A program made the translations under genes and the position numbers. From NCBI GenBank assembly GCA_019347945.1, contig JAHWKK010000008.1, positions 62,001 through 126,000 on the forward strand: a stretch of DNA of 64,000 nucleotides, written 5' to 3'. Source of the stretch: Acidobacteriota bacterium. Its GTDB lineage: Bacteria; Acidobacteriota; Thermoanaerobaculia; Gp7-AA8; JAHWKK01. The notes under the pieces were generated by a model. It saw only the letters and a list, made by a program, of their open reading frames with translations, made no database searches and was not told the origin of the DNA. This document shows, piece after piece, positions 27,723 through 37,833 of this stretch (its first letter is position 1; each line of letters begins with the position of its first letter).

Positions 27723-30700
27723 TCACCAGGACGGTCTGATCCAGCGTGTGATCGCGGGCTCTGCCCGTAATCCTCTTCTGACCATTCTCCTCGTCGTCGG
27801 ATTTGCGGTATGGGGACTTGTTGCACTGAAACGAGCTCCTCTGGATGCGATTCCAGACCTCTCCGACGTCCAGGTGATTGTTTTCACCGAATGGGCGGGG
27901 AGGAGTCCTGATCTGGTCGAGGATCAGATCACCTATCCGATCTCGTCGTCGCTTCTCGCGGCGCCGGAGGTCAAATTCGTACGAGGGCAGTCGTTTTTCG
28001 GGCTTTCGTTCGTCTACGTCATCTTCGAGGACGGAACCGATATGTATTGGGCGCGGAGCCGCGTCCTCGAGTATCTCAACACGGTGCAGTCGAAGCTTCC
28101 CGAGGACGTGAATCCGACGCTCGGTCCCGACGCGACCGGCGTGGGCTGGGTCTTCGAGTACGCTCTGGTCGACCGCAGCGGCGAACACGATCTGCAGCAG
28201 CTTCGCTCGATGCAGGACTGGAACGTCCGTTATGCACTCGAGAGCGTCCCCGGCGTCGCGGAAGTGGCCTCCATCGGCGGCTTCGTGAAGCAGTACCAGG
28301 TGAACGTCGACCCGAACAAGCTGCTGTCGTACGGAATCCCGATCGGTCGTGTCGTAGAGGCAATCCGTCGCTCGAATGAGGACGTCGGTGGAAGAACCCT
28401 CGAGATGGCAGGTCACGAGTTCATGATCCGTGGCCGAGGGTACGTGAAGGAGACCGCCGATCTCGAGAATATTCCGCTCAGGTCGGATCACGGCGTCCCG
28501 GTGTACGTCAAAGATGTGGCTTCGGTAACCATAGGCCCCGATGTCCGCCGCGGAATTGCGGAACTGAACGGTGAGGGTGAGGTGGTCGGAGGCATCGTGG
28601 TCATGCGTTATGGGGAGAATGCCCTGCGTGTGATCGACGCCGTAAAAGAGCGGATAGAGGAAGTCGAACGAAGCCTTCCCGACGGGGTCGAGGTTGTCGT
28701 GACCTACGATCGGTCCGGACTGATCAAGGACTCGATCGAGACGCTCTCGCACACGCTGATCGAGGAGATGATCGTCGTCTCCCTGGTCATCTTCCTCTTC
28801 CTGCTCCACGCACGCAGTGCGCTGGTAGCGATCATCACGATCCCGATCGGAGTCATCCTGGCGTTCATACCGATGTACTACCAGGGATTGACGGCGAACA
28901 TCATGTCGCTGGGAGGTATCGCCGTCGCGATCGGCGCGATGGTCGATGCCGCGATCATCATCATCGAGAACGTGCACCAGAAGCTGGCCATGTGGGGTTC
29001 CGGCGGGAAGCAGGGGGAGCGCCGGGACGTGATCATCCGGGCGATGCAGGAGGTCGGTCCTTCGATCTTCTTCGCGCTGGTCGTGATCACCGTCTCGTTC
29101 ATGCCGGTTTTCACCCTCACCGGGACGGAGGGGCGGCTCTTCAAGCCCCTCGCCTACACGAAGACGTATTCGATGGGCTTTTCCGCGATCCTGGCGATCA
29201 CGCTGGTACCCGCTCTGGCGGTTCTGGTGATCCGGGGCCGGATCAAAGGTGAGGAGCACAACCCGTTGAACCGTTGGCTGATCAGGCTCTACGCACCGGT
29301 CGTGAGGTTCGTAGTGAAGCACCGGTGGGGGGTGATCGTCTTCGCTGTCATCCTGATGATCTTCACCGTGCCGGCCTTCTTCCGCGTCGGCAATGAGTTC
29401 ATGCCGCCACTCAACGAAGGTGCGATCCTCTACATGCCGACGGCACCTCCGGGAATGTCGCTGACGGAGGCGTCGAACGTTCTTCAGCAGATGGATCGGG
29501 AGCTGATGCAGTTTCCCGAGGTCGTCAGCGTCTTCGGCAAGATCGGGCGGGCGCGTTCTGCCACCGATCCGGCACCGATCGGCATGGTCGAGACGACAGT
29601 CGTTCTCAAGCCGCGCGAGCAGTGGCGGGAGGGAATGACGTGGGACAAGCTGATCCGCGAGATGGATCAGGAGCTCCAGTATCCGGGGATGCCGAACATC
29701 TGGTGGATGCCGATTCAGACGCGTACCGAGATGCTTTCGACCGGCGTACGCAGTCCTCTCGGCATTCAGGTGTTCGCCGATGACATCGCGGAGATCGAGC
29801 GAACCGCGGTCGCGATCGAAAAGGCGGTGTCCGAAGTTCCCGGGACGCGCAGTGCATTTGCGGAGCGATCGACCGGCGGTTTCTTCGTCGACATCGTGGT
29901 CGATCGTGAAGAAGCGGCGCGGCACGGGCTGACTGTGGCCGATGTCAACCAGGTCGTGATGTCGGGCATCGGTGGGATGAACATCGACGAAACGGTCGAG
30001 GGCCGCGAGCGTTATCCGATCAACGTGCGGTACGGACGCGAGTATCGTGACGATCCGGAGCTACTGAAACAGGTTCTGATCGCGACGCCATCGGGTGCCC
30101 AGGTCCCTCTGGACCAGGTGGCCGACATCCGGATGATGACCGGGCCGCCGATGATTCGCAGCGAGGACGGAAAGCTCGTCGGCTTCGTCTTCGTCGACAC
30201 TGACAGGCCAATTGCCGACTACGTTGAAGAAGCCCGCGCCGCGGTCGAGGAGAATGTCGACCTCCCGGCGGGGGTCCGGCTCGCCTGGGTCGGCCAGTAC
30301 AAGTACTTCGAAAGGGCGAAGGCGCAGCTCAAGGTCGTCGTCCCGATCACACTTCTGATCGTCGTTCTCCTGCTGTACATGAACACGAAGTCTATGATCG
30401 AGACAGGCATCGTACTTCTCGCGGTCCCATTTTCGCTGATCGGTGCGATATGGCTGATCTACCTGCTCGATTACAACATGAGCGTGGCGGTCTGGGTCGG
30501 CATCATCGCCCTCGCGGGACTCGATGCCGAGACCGGTGTCGTGATGCTTCTGTATCTCACTCTGGCGCACGGCCGCTGGCGTGACAGCGGAAGGCTCCGG
30601 AGCTTTGCGGATCTGCGCGAGGCGATCGTCGAGGGAGCGGCGAAGCGTGTCCGGCCGAAGCTGATGACCGTGATGGCGATGATGATCGGACTGATTCCGA

Positions 30701-30897
30701 TTCTCTGGAGCACCGGGTCGGGAGCGGACGTGATGAAGCGGATCGCGGCTCCGATGGTCGGGGGTCTGGTGACCTCATTCCTTCTGGAGCTGACTGTCTA
30801 TCCCGCGATCTTCGCCATATGGAAAAGTCGGAGACTTCCAGCCGAGGAAACTGAAAAGGAAGCCCTGGTATCAGAGGAATCTGAAGCCCCCGCGTGA
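27703..30897 (+). CDS. cusA: CusA-like heavy-metal RND efflux pump
   Basis: The proton-driven inner-membrane pump of the CusCBA type that exports Cu(I)/Ag(I). At 1064 aa it has the normal length, with twelve helices and two periplasmic loops. HME-RND signatures are RAPLDAIPDLSDVQVIVFTE, the start of TM4 (MSLGGIAVAIGAMVDAAII) and the second-half counterpart (VAVWVGIIALAGLDAETGVVM). It follows cusB with a 20-nt overlap. The 790-aa antisense frame in this span is a shadow. The choice of copper or silver over zinc or cobalt rests on the neighbouring genes, not on a motif. Confidence 0.94.
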   Translation: MTMKPSDHQDGLIQRVIAGSARNPLLTILLVVGFAVWGLVALKRAPLDAIPDLSDVQVIVFTEWAGRSPDLVEDQITYPISSSLLAAPEVKFVRGQSFFGLSFVYVIFEDGTDMYWARSRVLEYLNTVQSKLPEDVNPTLGPDATGVGWVFEYALVDRSGEHDLQQLRSMQDWNVRYALESVPGVAEVASIGGFVKQYQVNVDPNKLLSYGIPIGRVVEAIRRSNEDVGGRTLEMAGHEFMIRGRGYVKETADLENIPLRSDHGVPVYVKDVASVTIGPDVRRGIAELNGEGEVVGGIVVMRYGENALRVIDAVKERIEEVERSLPDGVEVVVTYDRSGLIKDSIETLSHTLIEEMIVVSLVIFLFLLHARSALVAIITIPIGVILAFIPMYYQGLTANIMSLGGIAVAIGAMVDAAIIIIENVHQKLAMWGSGGKQGERRDVIIRAMQEVGPSIFFALVVITVSFMPVFTLTGTEGRLFKPLAYTKTYSMGFSAILAITLVPALAVLVIRGRIKGEEHNPLNRWLIRLYAPVVRFVVKHRWGVIVFAVILMIFTVPAFFRVGNEFMPPLNEGAILYMPTAPPGMSLTEASNVLQQMDRELMQFPEVVSVFGKIGRARSATDPAPIGMVETTVVLKPREQWREGMTWDKLIREMDQELQYPGMPNIWWMPIQTRTEMLSTGVRSPLGIQVFADDIAEIERTAVAIEKAVSEVPGTRSAFAERSTGGFFVDIVVDREEAARHGLTVADVNQVVMSGIGGMNIDETVEGRERYPINVRYGREYRDDPELLKQVLIATPSGAQVPLDQVADIRMMTGPPMIRSEDGKLVGFVFVDTDRPIADYVEEARAAVEENVDLPAGVRLAWVGQYKYFERAKAQLKVVVPITLLIVVLLLYMNTKSMIETGIVLLAVPFSLIGAIWLIYLLDYNMSVAVWVGIIALAGLDAETGVVMLLYLTLAHGRWRDSGRLRSFADLREAIVEGAAKRVRPKLMTVMAMMIGLIPILWSTGSGADVMKRIAAPMVGGLVTSFLLELTVYPAIFAIWKSRRLPAEETEKEALVSEESEAPA

Positions 30898-30940
30898 ACG
30901 GGAAGAGTGGTTGACTGAACACAATCGAAAAGGAGACCCA

Positions 30941-31285
30941 ATGATGAAGACGAAAATTCTTGTTTTGACTGCAGCAGTCGTGATGGCGTTCGCCGGAGCG
31001 GTCGTGGCGGCGGAGACACAGACGGTGACCGTGAATGTCTCGGGCATGAGCTACTCGCCGGCCGAGGTGACCGTCACTGAAGGAGTTCCGGTGCGGATGG
31101 AGCTCGTCCGCGATGAAAAGCCGACCTGTGGCGGAAAGGTGCTCTTTCCGGAGCTCGAGATCGCACGGGACCTGCCAGCCGGAGAAACGACGATCGTGGA
31201 ATTCACACCAAAGAAGAGCGGAGAGCTCACCTTCACGTGCGGAATGAAGATGATGAAGGGGACCATCGTAGTCCAGAGCAACTGA
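30941..31285 (+). CDS. Periplasmic cupredoxin-like protein
   Basis: 114 aa from ATG 30941, with AAAAGGAG upstream and a signal peptide (ILVLTAAVVMAFAGAVVAA). The mature part is a cupredoxin-like beta sandwich (TVNVSGMSYSPAEVTVTEG) with likely ligands in KPTCGGKVLFPELE and TFTCGMKMMKG; two cysteines and several Met face a soft-metal site. The pattern recurs in Cus/Cop operons, where it acts as a periplasmic copper carrier. It follows cusA by 43 nt. Confidence 0.85.
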   Translation: MMKTKILVLTAAVVMAFAGAVVAAETQTVTVNVSGMSYSPAEVTVTEGVPVRMELVRDEKPTCGGKVLFPELEIARDLPAGETTIVEFTPKKSGELTFTCGMKMMKGTIVVQSN

Positions 31286-31338
31286 GAGTAATGGCCTGAG
31301 CCAAGCTGTCGGATTCGGCGAAACGGGAGGGCGAGGCT

Positions 31339-31379
31339 CCCGCCGAGCCGCAACCCGGCGCGAAGTTCGGCTCGGCGGG
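31339..31379. repeat. 12-bp inverted repeat between efflux genes
   Basis: CCCGCCGAGCCG (31339-31350) and its perfect complement CGGCTCGGCGGG (31368-31379) would form a 12-bp stem with a 17-nt loop. There is no T-run, so it is a processing or attenuation hairpin rather than a canonical terminator. Confidence 0.6.
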
Positions 31380-31389
31380 CCATTGAACC

Positions 31390-31405
31390 GGGGGTCAACA
31401 CCCCC
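31390..31405. promoter_or_regulatory. G-tract/C-tract dyad before the YHS gene
   Basis: GGGGGT-CAAC-ACCCCC is a perfect 6-bp dyad about 35 nt before the ATG at 31439. It could be a CsoR-family-type operator or a small hairpin. Confidence 0.35.
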
Positions 31406-31438
31406 TATGAAGCAGATGAAAGTGAAAGGAGTAACAAA

Positions 31439-32029
31439 ATGAAAAAGCGAACTATGAATCTGATCTTAACCGCCCTGCTGGCGGTCTCAGTTCCAGTCAC
31501 TGTGATGGCGCACGGGGAAAAGAAGAGTGACCAGAAAAATGACGGAATGATGTCCGGAATGCACGAGATGATGAGCGAGTGTCGTGAGCACTGCGAGAAG
31601 ACCGCAGCTTCGATGGGTGAGGTTCGGAAGTCTCTCGCGGACGCTCGTGAGTCCAATGATCCGGCGCAGATGCGTGAGGCGATCGAACAGGCCGACGCGC
31701 CCCTCGGCATGATGCAGGAGCGGATGTCGATGTGCATGAAGATGATGGACATGATGGACATGATGCACGGCGAGGGCATGAGCGGGATGCACGGCGAGGG
31801 CATGAGCGGCATGCATGGCGGTGAAGGGATGATGGGCCACGGCATGATGCACTCCGGCGAAGACGCGGCGGCAGCCGCGGTCGATCCTGTCTGTGGCATG
31901 AAGGTCGACCCGGAGACGGCGCCGAGTGCGACGTACGAGGGAAAGACGTATTACTTCTGCTCCGCTGAGGAGAAGGCGCAGTTCGAGAAGGACCCGCAGA
32001 AGTACCTCCGCAGGAGTGCCAAGTCGTAG
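31439..32029 (+). CDS. Met/His-rich periplasmic protein with YHS domain
   Basis: 196 aa, with AAGGAG before the ATG and a signal peptide (LILTALLAVSVPVTVMA). A helical middle (about residues 35-95) is followed by a striking Met/Gly/His-rich tract with repeated HGEGMSGM units (about 95-140). The C-terminal YHS domain (VDPVCGMKVDPETA, then TYYFCSAEEKAQFEKDP) is known from metal-binding and P1B-ATPase proteins. It is likely a periplasmic copper buffer. A terminator follows, so it closes the efflux transcript. Confidence 0.88.
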   Translation: MKKRTMNLILTALLAVSVPVTVMAHGEKKSDQKNDGMMSGMHEMMSECREHCEKTAASMGEVRKSLADARESNDPAQMREAIEQADAPLGMMQERMSMCMKMMDMMDMMHGEGMSGMHGEGMSGMHGGEGMMGHGMMHSGEDAAAAAVDPVCGMKVDPETAPSATYEGKTYYFCSAEEKAQFEKDPQKYLRRSAKS

Positions 32030-32042
32030 AGCAGCTTGATCT

Positions 32043-32077
32043 CGGCGGCGGGCACGACCGCCGCCGGATTATTTTTG
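32043..32077 (+). terminator. Terminator after the YHS gene
   Basis: The stem CGGCGGC/GCCGCCG with a 10-nt loop is followed by a T-rich run (ATTATTTTT). It probably ends the cus transcript. Confidence 0.7.
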
Positions 32078-32128
32078 CCAGCCTGACCCGGCAGGACCGG
32101 GTGAAACGCAGGACAGGGAGGAGCCTCC

Positions 32129-32344
32129 ATGCGCAACAGTAGAACAGTTCTCGTCATCGAAAGCGACGAGCCCCTGTCGTCTCTACTCAGAAGACTCATC
32201 GAGCGCGAAGGTCTTGGTGTGGAGCTCCTGCCGCACGGCAGCTCGACTGTGCAGCTCGTGAGTCCCCCGGCATCGAAAAGGAGAGAACGACGGACTGGTT
32301 CTATCTGCTGCTACTGGCAATTCCTGTCATTGGATGTCTGCTGA
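32129..32344 (+). pseudogene. Truncated receiver-domain-like fragment
   Basis: This 71-aa frame has a good ribosome site (GGGAGGAG). Its first 40 residues (RTVLVIESDEPLSSLLRRL) look like the start of a response-regulator receiver domain. It then loses similarity before the phosphorylated Asp and ends in an unrelated tail. It is most likely a remnant of a regulator gene cut by rearrangement. Confidence 0.4.
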
Positions 32345-32490
32345 TGATGCGGACGATGATCCGACATGGCATGCATGGCCGTCACGAGACGGAACTTCGC
32401 CGAGCCGAGGACGGCGCGTGGTTTGCTGACGTCCCGTCGACCGAAACGGTTCGGCAGACCGCGAGTGACGCCGCCTGCGCACGGTCGTAG
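32293..32490 (+). other. Open frame for a small membrane protein without a standard start
   Basis: From 32293 a frame encodes DWFYLLLLAIPVIGCLLMM, a membrane helix, then an MRTMIRHGMHGRHE segment rich in Met and His, ending at TAG 32488. This resembles small DUF2933-type membrane proteins common in copper islands. AAGGAG lies at the right distance, but the codon there is ACG, not ATG. It ends 4 nt before the SDR-fusion start. It is either a gene with a mutated start or one using a rare start codon. Confidence 0.4.
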
Positions 32491-32494
32491 CCCC

Positions 32495-34945
32495 ATGGAA
32501 TCGGCAGTCACAGCAACCGACGTCATCATCGTCACAGGGAGCAGCGGCCTGATCGGCTATCCGCTCGCTGCCCGCCTGTCACAGGAGTTCGCGGTCGTCG
32601 GTTTCGATCGGGCAGGACCGCCGCACCCTCCTCCTTCGGCGCATTGCATAACGATGGACATCACATCGGAGGAGCAGACCGCGGCCGCGTTCGACGAGGT
32701 GCGGCGAACCTACGGCGAGCGCATCGCATCGGTGATTCACCTGGCCGCTTACTACGATTTTTCGGGAGAGCCGAGTCCGAAGTATGACGAGATCACGGTC
32801 GGCGGTACCGAGCGTCTCCTCCGTCACCTTCAGCAGTTCGAGGTCGAGCAGTTTCTCTTCTCGAGCACGATGCTCGTGCACGCGCCATCCAGCGCTGGCG
32901 AGCGGATTTCCGAGACGAGCTCTTTGGCGCCCTCCTGGCCCTATCCGAAGTCGAAGGTAAGGACGGAGGCGCTGATCCGCCGGAAGCGTGAAAACATTCC
33001 AGTGCTCTTGATGCGCATCGCCGGCGTCTATGACGGCATGACGCACTCGATCCCGCTCGCACACCAGATGCAGCGGATCGAGGAGCGCGATCCGCTCAGT
33101 CATTTCTTTCCGGGCAATCCATCACACGGGCAGTCGTTTGTTCATCTCGAGGACGTGATCGAGGCGATCCTTCTCGCCGTGGAGCGCCGGAAGACGTTGC
33201 CGCCCGAGCTGGCGCTGCTCATCGGAGAGCCAGATCCGGTCAGCTACGAGAAACTACAGCGGCTGTTCGGCCTTCATCTTCACGGCAAGCCATGGCGAGT
33301 GATGCGTCTGCCGAAAACGGTCGCCAAAGCCGGGGCATGGCTGCAGCAGCAGTTGCCCGTGGTCAAAGAAACGTTCATCAAGCCGTGGATGATCGATCGC
33401 GCGGATGATCACTATCCGCTCGACATATCGCTCGCACAGAAAACCCTCGGCTGGACACCGCGACATTCGCTGCGAGAGACCATTCCCGAGATGATCATTT
33501 CATTGCGCGATGATCCCGGAAAGTGGTATCGGGAGAACAACCTCCCGCCGCCGGGTTCTCTTCGCGAAGATCGCGATGATTCGGGAGCAGAGATGAACAT
33601 GAAGACACACCATGACCTGATGGAAAACTCCGAAGGCCACCACGACATGATGCGGAAACATCATGAGAAGTATCTCTGGTGCCATTTCGCGATCGCTATC
33701 CTGGGACTGTGGCTCCTCAGCAGTCCGGTCGCTTTCGGGCAGCCGCTCGACATCTACGCAGGAAGCCAAATGCTCGCGGGCCTGCTCCTCGTGGTGTTTG
33801 GAGTTCTCTCCGTGAATGGCCGGAGACTATGGGCGCCATGGGGGAGCTGTTTCGTCGGCATCGCTCTTCTTATGGCGCCACTCGTCTTCTGGGCTCGCAG
33901 CGCCGCGAGCTACGCGAACGACACACTCGTCGGTGCGCTGGTGATCGCTCTTTCGGTACTCATTCCGGGCATGCCGGGCATGATGAAGATGCCGGGCGCG
34001 GAGATCCCGCCGGGGTGGACCTACAACCCCTCGAGCTGGCAGCAGCGATTTCCGATGATCGCGCTGGCCTTTTTCGGGTTCTTCCTTGCGCGATACCTGA
34101 CGGCCTACCAACTCGGTCACACCGGCTGGGCCTGGGACCCGTTCTTCGGCAACGGCACGGTACGGGTGCTCGATTCGGACGTGTCGAAGGCGTGGCCGGT
34201 CTCCGACGCCGGTCTCGGCGCTGCGACGTACATGCTCGAAGCGCTGTCCGGGTTCATGGGCGGGCGGGACCGATGGAGAACCATGCCCTGGATGGTGCTG
34301 ATGTTCTTTCTGCTCGTCGTGCCACTCGGCGTCACCAGTATCGTGCTCGTCATGATGCAGCCGGTGATGGTTGGCGCCTGGTGCACTCTCTGTCTGGTCA
34401 CCGCCGTGGCGATGCTCATCATGATCCCTCTGGCGCTCGACGAAGTGATCGCAATGGGACAGTTCATGATGCAGGCGCGCCGCGAAAAGAAGCCGCTCTG
34501 GTCGATCTTCTGGATGGGCGGGAGCATCGAAGGCGAGCGCGACGAGCGCACGGTCCCGTTTACTGCATCCTTGCGCGATCAGTGGCGAGCGATGACGTGG
34601 GGAGTCACGCTCCCGTGGAACATCATGGCAGCGGCGCTCCTCGGTGTCTGGCTACTCGCCGCTCCGGCGGTTCTGGGCAGTAGCGGCGCAATGGCGAACA
34701 GCAACTACATCACCGGAGCGATGGTGACGACCTTCTCCGTCCTCGCACTGGCTGAGGCCGGACGCGCGGCGAGGTTCTTCAATGTCGCGTTTGGCGCCTG
34801 GATCGTCATCGCGCCATTTGTACTGGACCCTTCGGGTGCGGCCGATCGGTGGAACGGGGCCGTTGCTGGTGTGCTTCTCATCTCGCTCTCGATCCGGCGT
34901 GGTCTCGTTCGTGAACAGTACGGGTCCTGGCAGCGGTGGATCTGA
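32495..34945 (+). CDS. NAD-dependent epimerase fused to SPW-repeat/VKOR membrane protein
   Basis: An 816-aa fusion. Residues 1 to about 366 form an SDR/epimerase domain: [15 protein letters not shown] (NAD motif), [10 protein letters not shown], and YPKSK supplying the Tyr/Lys pair. A His/Met-rich linker ([19 protein letters not shown]) follows, then a membrane part (about 385-816). This holds SPW-type repeats ([24 protein letters not shown]) and a VKOR-like disulfide unit with WCTLC at about 629-633. Both halves are in one uninterrupted frame. It could form disulfides or reduce quinone at the membrane in step with a cytosolic NAD enzyme, but that is inference. A small open frame ends 4 nt upstream. 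Confidence 0.82.
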   Translation: MESAVTATDVIIVTGSSGLIGYPLAARLSQEFAVVGFDRAGPPHPPPSAHCITMDITSEEQTAAAFDEVRRTYGERIASVIHLAAYYDFSGEPSPKYDEITVGGTERLLRHLQQFEVEQFLFSSTMLVHAPSSAGERISETSSLAPSWPYPKSKVRTEALIRRKRENIPVLLMRIAGVYDGMTHSIPLAHQMQRIEERDPLSHFFPGNPSHGQSFVHLEDVIEAILLAVERRKTLPPELALLIGEPDPVSYEKLQRLFGLHLHGKPWRVMRLPKTVAKAGAWLQQQLPVVKETFIKPWMIDRADDHYPLDISLAQKTLGWTPRHSLRETIPEMIISLRDDPGKWYRENNLPPPGSLREDRDDSGAEMNMKTHHDLMENSEGHHDMMRKHHEKYLWCHFAIAILGLWLLSSPVAFGQPLDIYAGSQMLAGLLLVVFGVLSVNGRRLWAPWGSCFVGIALLMAPLVFWARSAASYANDTLVGALVIALSVLIPGMPGMMKMPGAEIPPGWTYNPSSWQQRFPMIALAFFGFFLARYLTAYQLGHTGWAWDPFFGNGTVRVLDSDVSKAWPVSDAGLGAATYMLEALSGFMGGRDRWRTMPWMVLMFFLLVVPLGVTSIVLVMMQPVMVGAWCTLCLVTAVAMLIMIPLALDEVIAMGQFMMQARREKKPLWSIFWMGGSIEGERDERTVPFTASLRDQWRAMTWGVTLPWNIMAAALLGVWLLAAPAVLGSSGAMANSNYITGAMVTTFSVLALAEAGRAARFFNVAFGAWIVIAPFVLDPSGAADRWNGAVAGVLLISLSIRRGLVREQYGSWQRWI

Positions 34946-34962
34946 CAGGAAGGAAGAATGAG

Positions 34963-37419
34963 ATGAGTACAACGACACCATCACCCGACTCCGATCCAGA
35001 ACCACGTCACGTCGACCCCGTCTGCGGAATGACAGTCGATCCGTCCCGTGCTGCGGGAGATTCCAGGTACCGCGACCAGACGTACTACTTCTGCTCAGTA
35101 AACTGTAAGGAGAGGTTCGACGCCGATCCCGAGAAGTATCTGGCAGCTGCAGGAGAGGAAGAGGATGCAGATGCGTCATCGGCGAGCAGCGCGAGCTCCT
35201 ACATCTGCCCGATGGACCCGGAGGTGCGTTCGGAGAAGCCGGGCCCCTGTCCGAAGTGCGGGATGGCCCTCGAGCCGGAGCGCCCGCAGCTCACGCCGGA
35301 GAGAACCGAATGGACCTGTCCGATGCACCCGGAGATCATCCGCGACGCACCCGGCAGCTGTCCGATCTGCGGGATGGCGCTCGAGCCGCGCGTCGTCTCG
35401 CTCGAGGACGAAGAGAGCCACGAGCTTCGCGACATGCGGAGGAAGTTCATCGTCAGTGCGATTCTGAGCGTTCCACTCGTTCTCTTCGTGATGGGGCCCC
35501 ACGTGGGGCTCGAGTTTTTCGGCGCGATGACGGAGTCGCGACTGGGCCAGTGGCTCGAGCTCGCGCTCGCGACACCGGTCGTCATCTGGGGAGGGTGGCC
35601 ATTTTTCCAGCGCGGCTGGTACTCGCTCGTCAACCGCAGTCTCAACATGTTCACGCTGATTGCCCTCGGTGTCGGCGTCGCGTACATCTACAGTGTCGTG
35701 GCCACTCTGTTTCCGGACCTCTTTCCCGCGTCGTTCCGTGACGGGCACGGGCGCGTCGGCGTCTACTTCGAAGTGGCCGCGGTGATCGTAACGCTCGTTC
35801 TCCTCGGGCAGGTCATGGAGCTGCGAGCGCGCAGTCAGACCGGCGCGGCGATCAAGGCCCTCCTCGGGCTGGCACCGAAGACGGCGCGAAGAATCGAGCC
35901 GGACGGAAGCGAGCACGACATTCCGCTGGATCAGGTTCAGCCTGGAGATATGTTGCGCGTGCGGCCGGGCGAGAAGATCCCCGTCGACGGCACCGTCACC
36001 GAGGGGACGAGCAGTGTTGACGAGTCGATGGTGTCGGGTGAACCGTTGCCCGTGGAAAAGGAAGCTGACGACCCATTGATCGGAGCAACGGTGAATCGGA
36101 CCGGCTCGCTGATCATGCGCGCGGACAGAGTGGGTGCCGACACGCTGCTCTCGCAGATCGTCCAGATGGTGGCGAAGGCGCAACGCAGCCGGGCGCCGAT
36201 TCAGCGACTAGCCGACGTCGTCTCTGCATGGTTCGTCCCGGCCGTGATCGTGATCGCGATCCTCTCGTTCGTGATCTGGTGGATGTTCGGACCAGCTCCT
36301 TCGCTCGCGTTCGCGATCGTCAACGCGGTCGCCGTCCTGATCATCGCCTGCCCCTGCGCACTCGGACTCGCGACGCCGATGTCGATCATGGTCGCCGCCG
36401 GGAAAGCGGCAACCGGGGGAGTTCTCTTCAAAGACGCCGAGGCGATCGAAACGCTCCGCACCGTCGATACATTGGTCGTCGACAAGACCGGAACCCTCAC
36501 CCTCGGAGAGCCGAAGCTCGTCAGCGTCGTCGCCTCCGGTGCCGTGGAGGAGGATGAGCTCCTGCGTCTCGCCGCGTCACTCGAACGCGCGAGCGAGCAT
36601 CCTCTGGCCGAAGCGATCGTCGAGGGAGTGCAGGAGCGTGGTATCAAACTGTCGGGCGTCGAGGACTTCTCGTCCGTGACGGGCAAGGGAGTACGAGGGA
36701 GCGTCGAAGGACGTGATGTCGCACTCGGGAACCGCGCGCTCCTGACGGAGCTCGGGATTGATCCTGCCGACCTCGAGGGCCGCGCGGAAGCGCTGCGTGG
36801 CGAGGGACAGACGGCGATGTTCGTCGTCATCGACGGTCGCGCGGCCGGCGTGATCGCCGTCGCGGACCCGATCAAAGATTCGACACCCGAGGCGATCCAA
36901 CAACTCCATGAAGAGGGGATGCGGATCGTGATGCTGACCGGCGACAGCAGAACGACGGCAGAGGCCGTGGCGAAAAAGCTCGGGATCGACGAAGTCATGG
37001 CCGAGGTGCTGCCGGAACAGAAGGCAGCGGCGATCGAGAAGCTGCAGGGGGAAGGGCGGATCGTGGCGATGGCCGGGGACGGGATCAACGACGCCCCGGC
37101 GCTCGCGCAGGCGCAGGTCGGAATCGCGATGGGCACCGGAACGGATGTCGCGATGGAAAGCGCCGGGGTGACGCTCGTGAAAGGCGACCTGCGCGGTATC
37201 GTCCGGGCACGAAGGATCAGCCGCGCCACCATGCGCAACATCCGCCAGAATCTCTTCTGGGCGTTTGCCTACAATGCACTCGGAGTACCAGTGGCGGCGG
37301 GCGTTCTGTATCCGTTCTTCGGGATTCTTCTGACCCCGATCATCGCCGCCGCTGCCATGAGCTTCAGCTCCGTCTCGGTGATTCTGAATTCCCTGCGGCT
37401 GCGCGCCATGCGGGTGTGA
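34963..37419 (+). CDS. copA: P1B-type copper-translocating ATPase with YHS and two metal-binding motifs
   Basis: An 818-aa Cu(I)/Ag(I) exporter from ATG 34963 (GGAAGGA upstream). Instead of classic HMA domains it carries an N-terminal YHS domain ([12 protein letters not shown], residues about 18-60) and two zinc-ribbon-like metal-binding motifs (YICPMDPEV...CPKCGM near 79; WTCPMHPEI...CPICGM near 116). Then come the ATPase core with CPC at about residue 462 ([11 protein letters not shown]), phosphorylation DKTGTLT at about 506, and [10 protein letters not shown] at about 704. It follows the SDR-fusion gene by 17 nt. Export of copper from the cytosol is the family role. Confidence 0.94.
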   Translation: MSTTTPSPDSDPEPRHVDPVCGMTVDPSRAAGDSRYRDQTYYFCSVNCKERFDADPEKYLAAAGEEEDADASSASSASSYICPMDPEVRSEKPGPCPKCGMALEPERPQLTPERTEWTCPMHPEIIRDAPGSCPICGMALEPRVVSLEDEESHELRDMRRKFIVSAILSVPLVLFVMGPHVGLEFFGAMTESRLGQWLELALATPVVIWGGWPFFQRGWYSLVNRSLNMFTLIALGVGVAYIYSVVATLFPDLFPASFRDGHGRVGVYFEVAAVIVTLVLLGQVMELRARSQTGAAIKALLGLAPKTARRIEPDGSEHDIPLDQVQPGDMLRVRPGEKIPVDGTVTEGTSSVDESMVSGEPLPVEKEADDPLIGATVNRTGSLIMRADRVGADTLLSQIVQMVAKAQRSRAPIQRLADVVSAWFVPAVIVIAILSFVIWWMFGPAPSLAFAIVNAVAVLIIACPCALGLATPMSIMVAAGKAATGGVLFKDAEAIETLRTVDTLVVDKTGTLTLGEPKLVSVVASGAVEEDELLRLAASLERASEHPLAEAIVEGVQERGIKLSGVEDFSSVTGKGVRGSVEGRDVALGNRALLTELGIDPADLEGRAEALRGEGQTAMFVVIDGRAAGVIAVADPIKDSTPEAIQQLHEEGMRIVMLTGDSRTTAEAVAKKLGIDEVMAEVLPEQKAAAIEKLQGEGRIVAMAGDGINDAPALAQAQVGIAMGTGTDVAMESAGVTLVKGDLRGIVRARRISRATMRNIRQNLFWAFAYNALGVPVAAGVLYPFFGILLTPIIAAAAMSFSSVSVILNSLRLRAMRV

Positions 37420-37521
37420 TTCGGCTGGTTCGCGGCCGTCCCCGTGGCGATGCGGTCCCGCGTCATGTCGTGTTTGGATCGTAAGTTGTCGTGTTCGGAC
37501 GGGTGTCTCTAAGAGGTCAGG

Positions 37522-37833
37522 TCACTTCGAGTTCAGTATTGCGCCGAGAGCTCTCGTGATCCTGTCGAGCCGCTCTTCTTCACTCCCCGGCATGCAGGAG
37601 GTGACGCATGAGCGCATCTCTTCCTCCACGAGAATCGCGGCGACGCGATTGATCGCTGCTTTCACGGCCGAAATCTGCAGAAGAATCTCGTCCGCGCAGC
37701 GATGATCGATCACCATCTGCCTCACGCTCCGCAGGTGCCCCTCCGCGCGCGCCAGCCGGTCCGCCAGCGCCTTCTGCGATTCCGCCGTCAGATAGTGATC
37801 AGACTCGGCAACAGGTCTCCGCTTCTTCGGCAT
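37522..37833 (-). CDS. CsoR/FrmR-family metal- or thiol-sensing repressor
   Basis: 103 aa, all-helical DUF156/CsoR fold: ADRLARAEGHLRSVRQMV, the first ligand Cys in HRCADEILLQISAV, and the second Cys in MRSCVTSC. Classic copper CsoR has His four residues before that second Cys; here the position is Glu (EMRSC), as in FrmR-like members. It may therefore sense something other than Cu(I), such as a thiol, sulfide or another metal. It is the last gene of the merT-merP-copZ-csoR row and overlaps the CopZ-like gene by 35 nt. The two C-tract/G-tract operators upstream of the row are its likely targets. Confidence 0.85.
   Translation of the reverse strand: MPKKRRPVAESDHYLTAESQKALADRLARAEGHLRSVRQMVIDHRCADEILLQISAVKAAINRVAAILVEEEMRSCVTSCMPGSEEERLDRITRALGAILNSK

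Noticed and set aside
27553-29925. 790-aa antisense frame over cusA
   Set aside because: It is a shadow of a GC-rich gene: Arg/Asp/His-rich and without domain motifs, while the plus strand encodes a clear RND pump.
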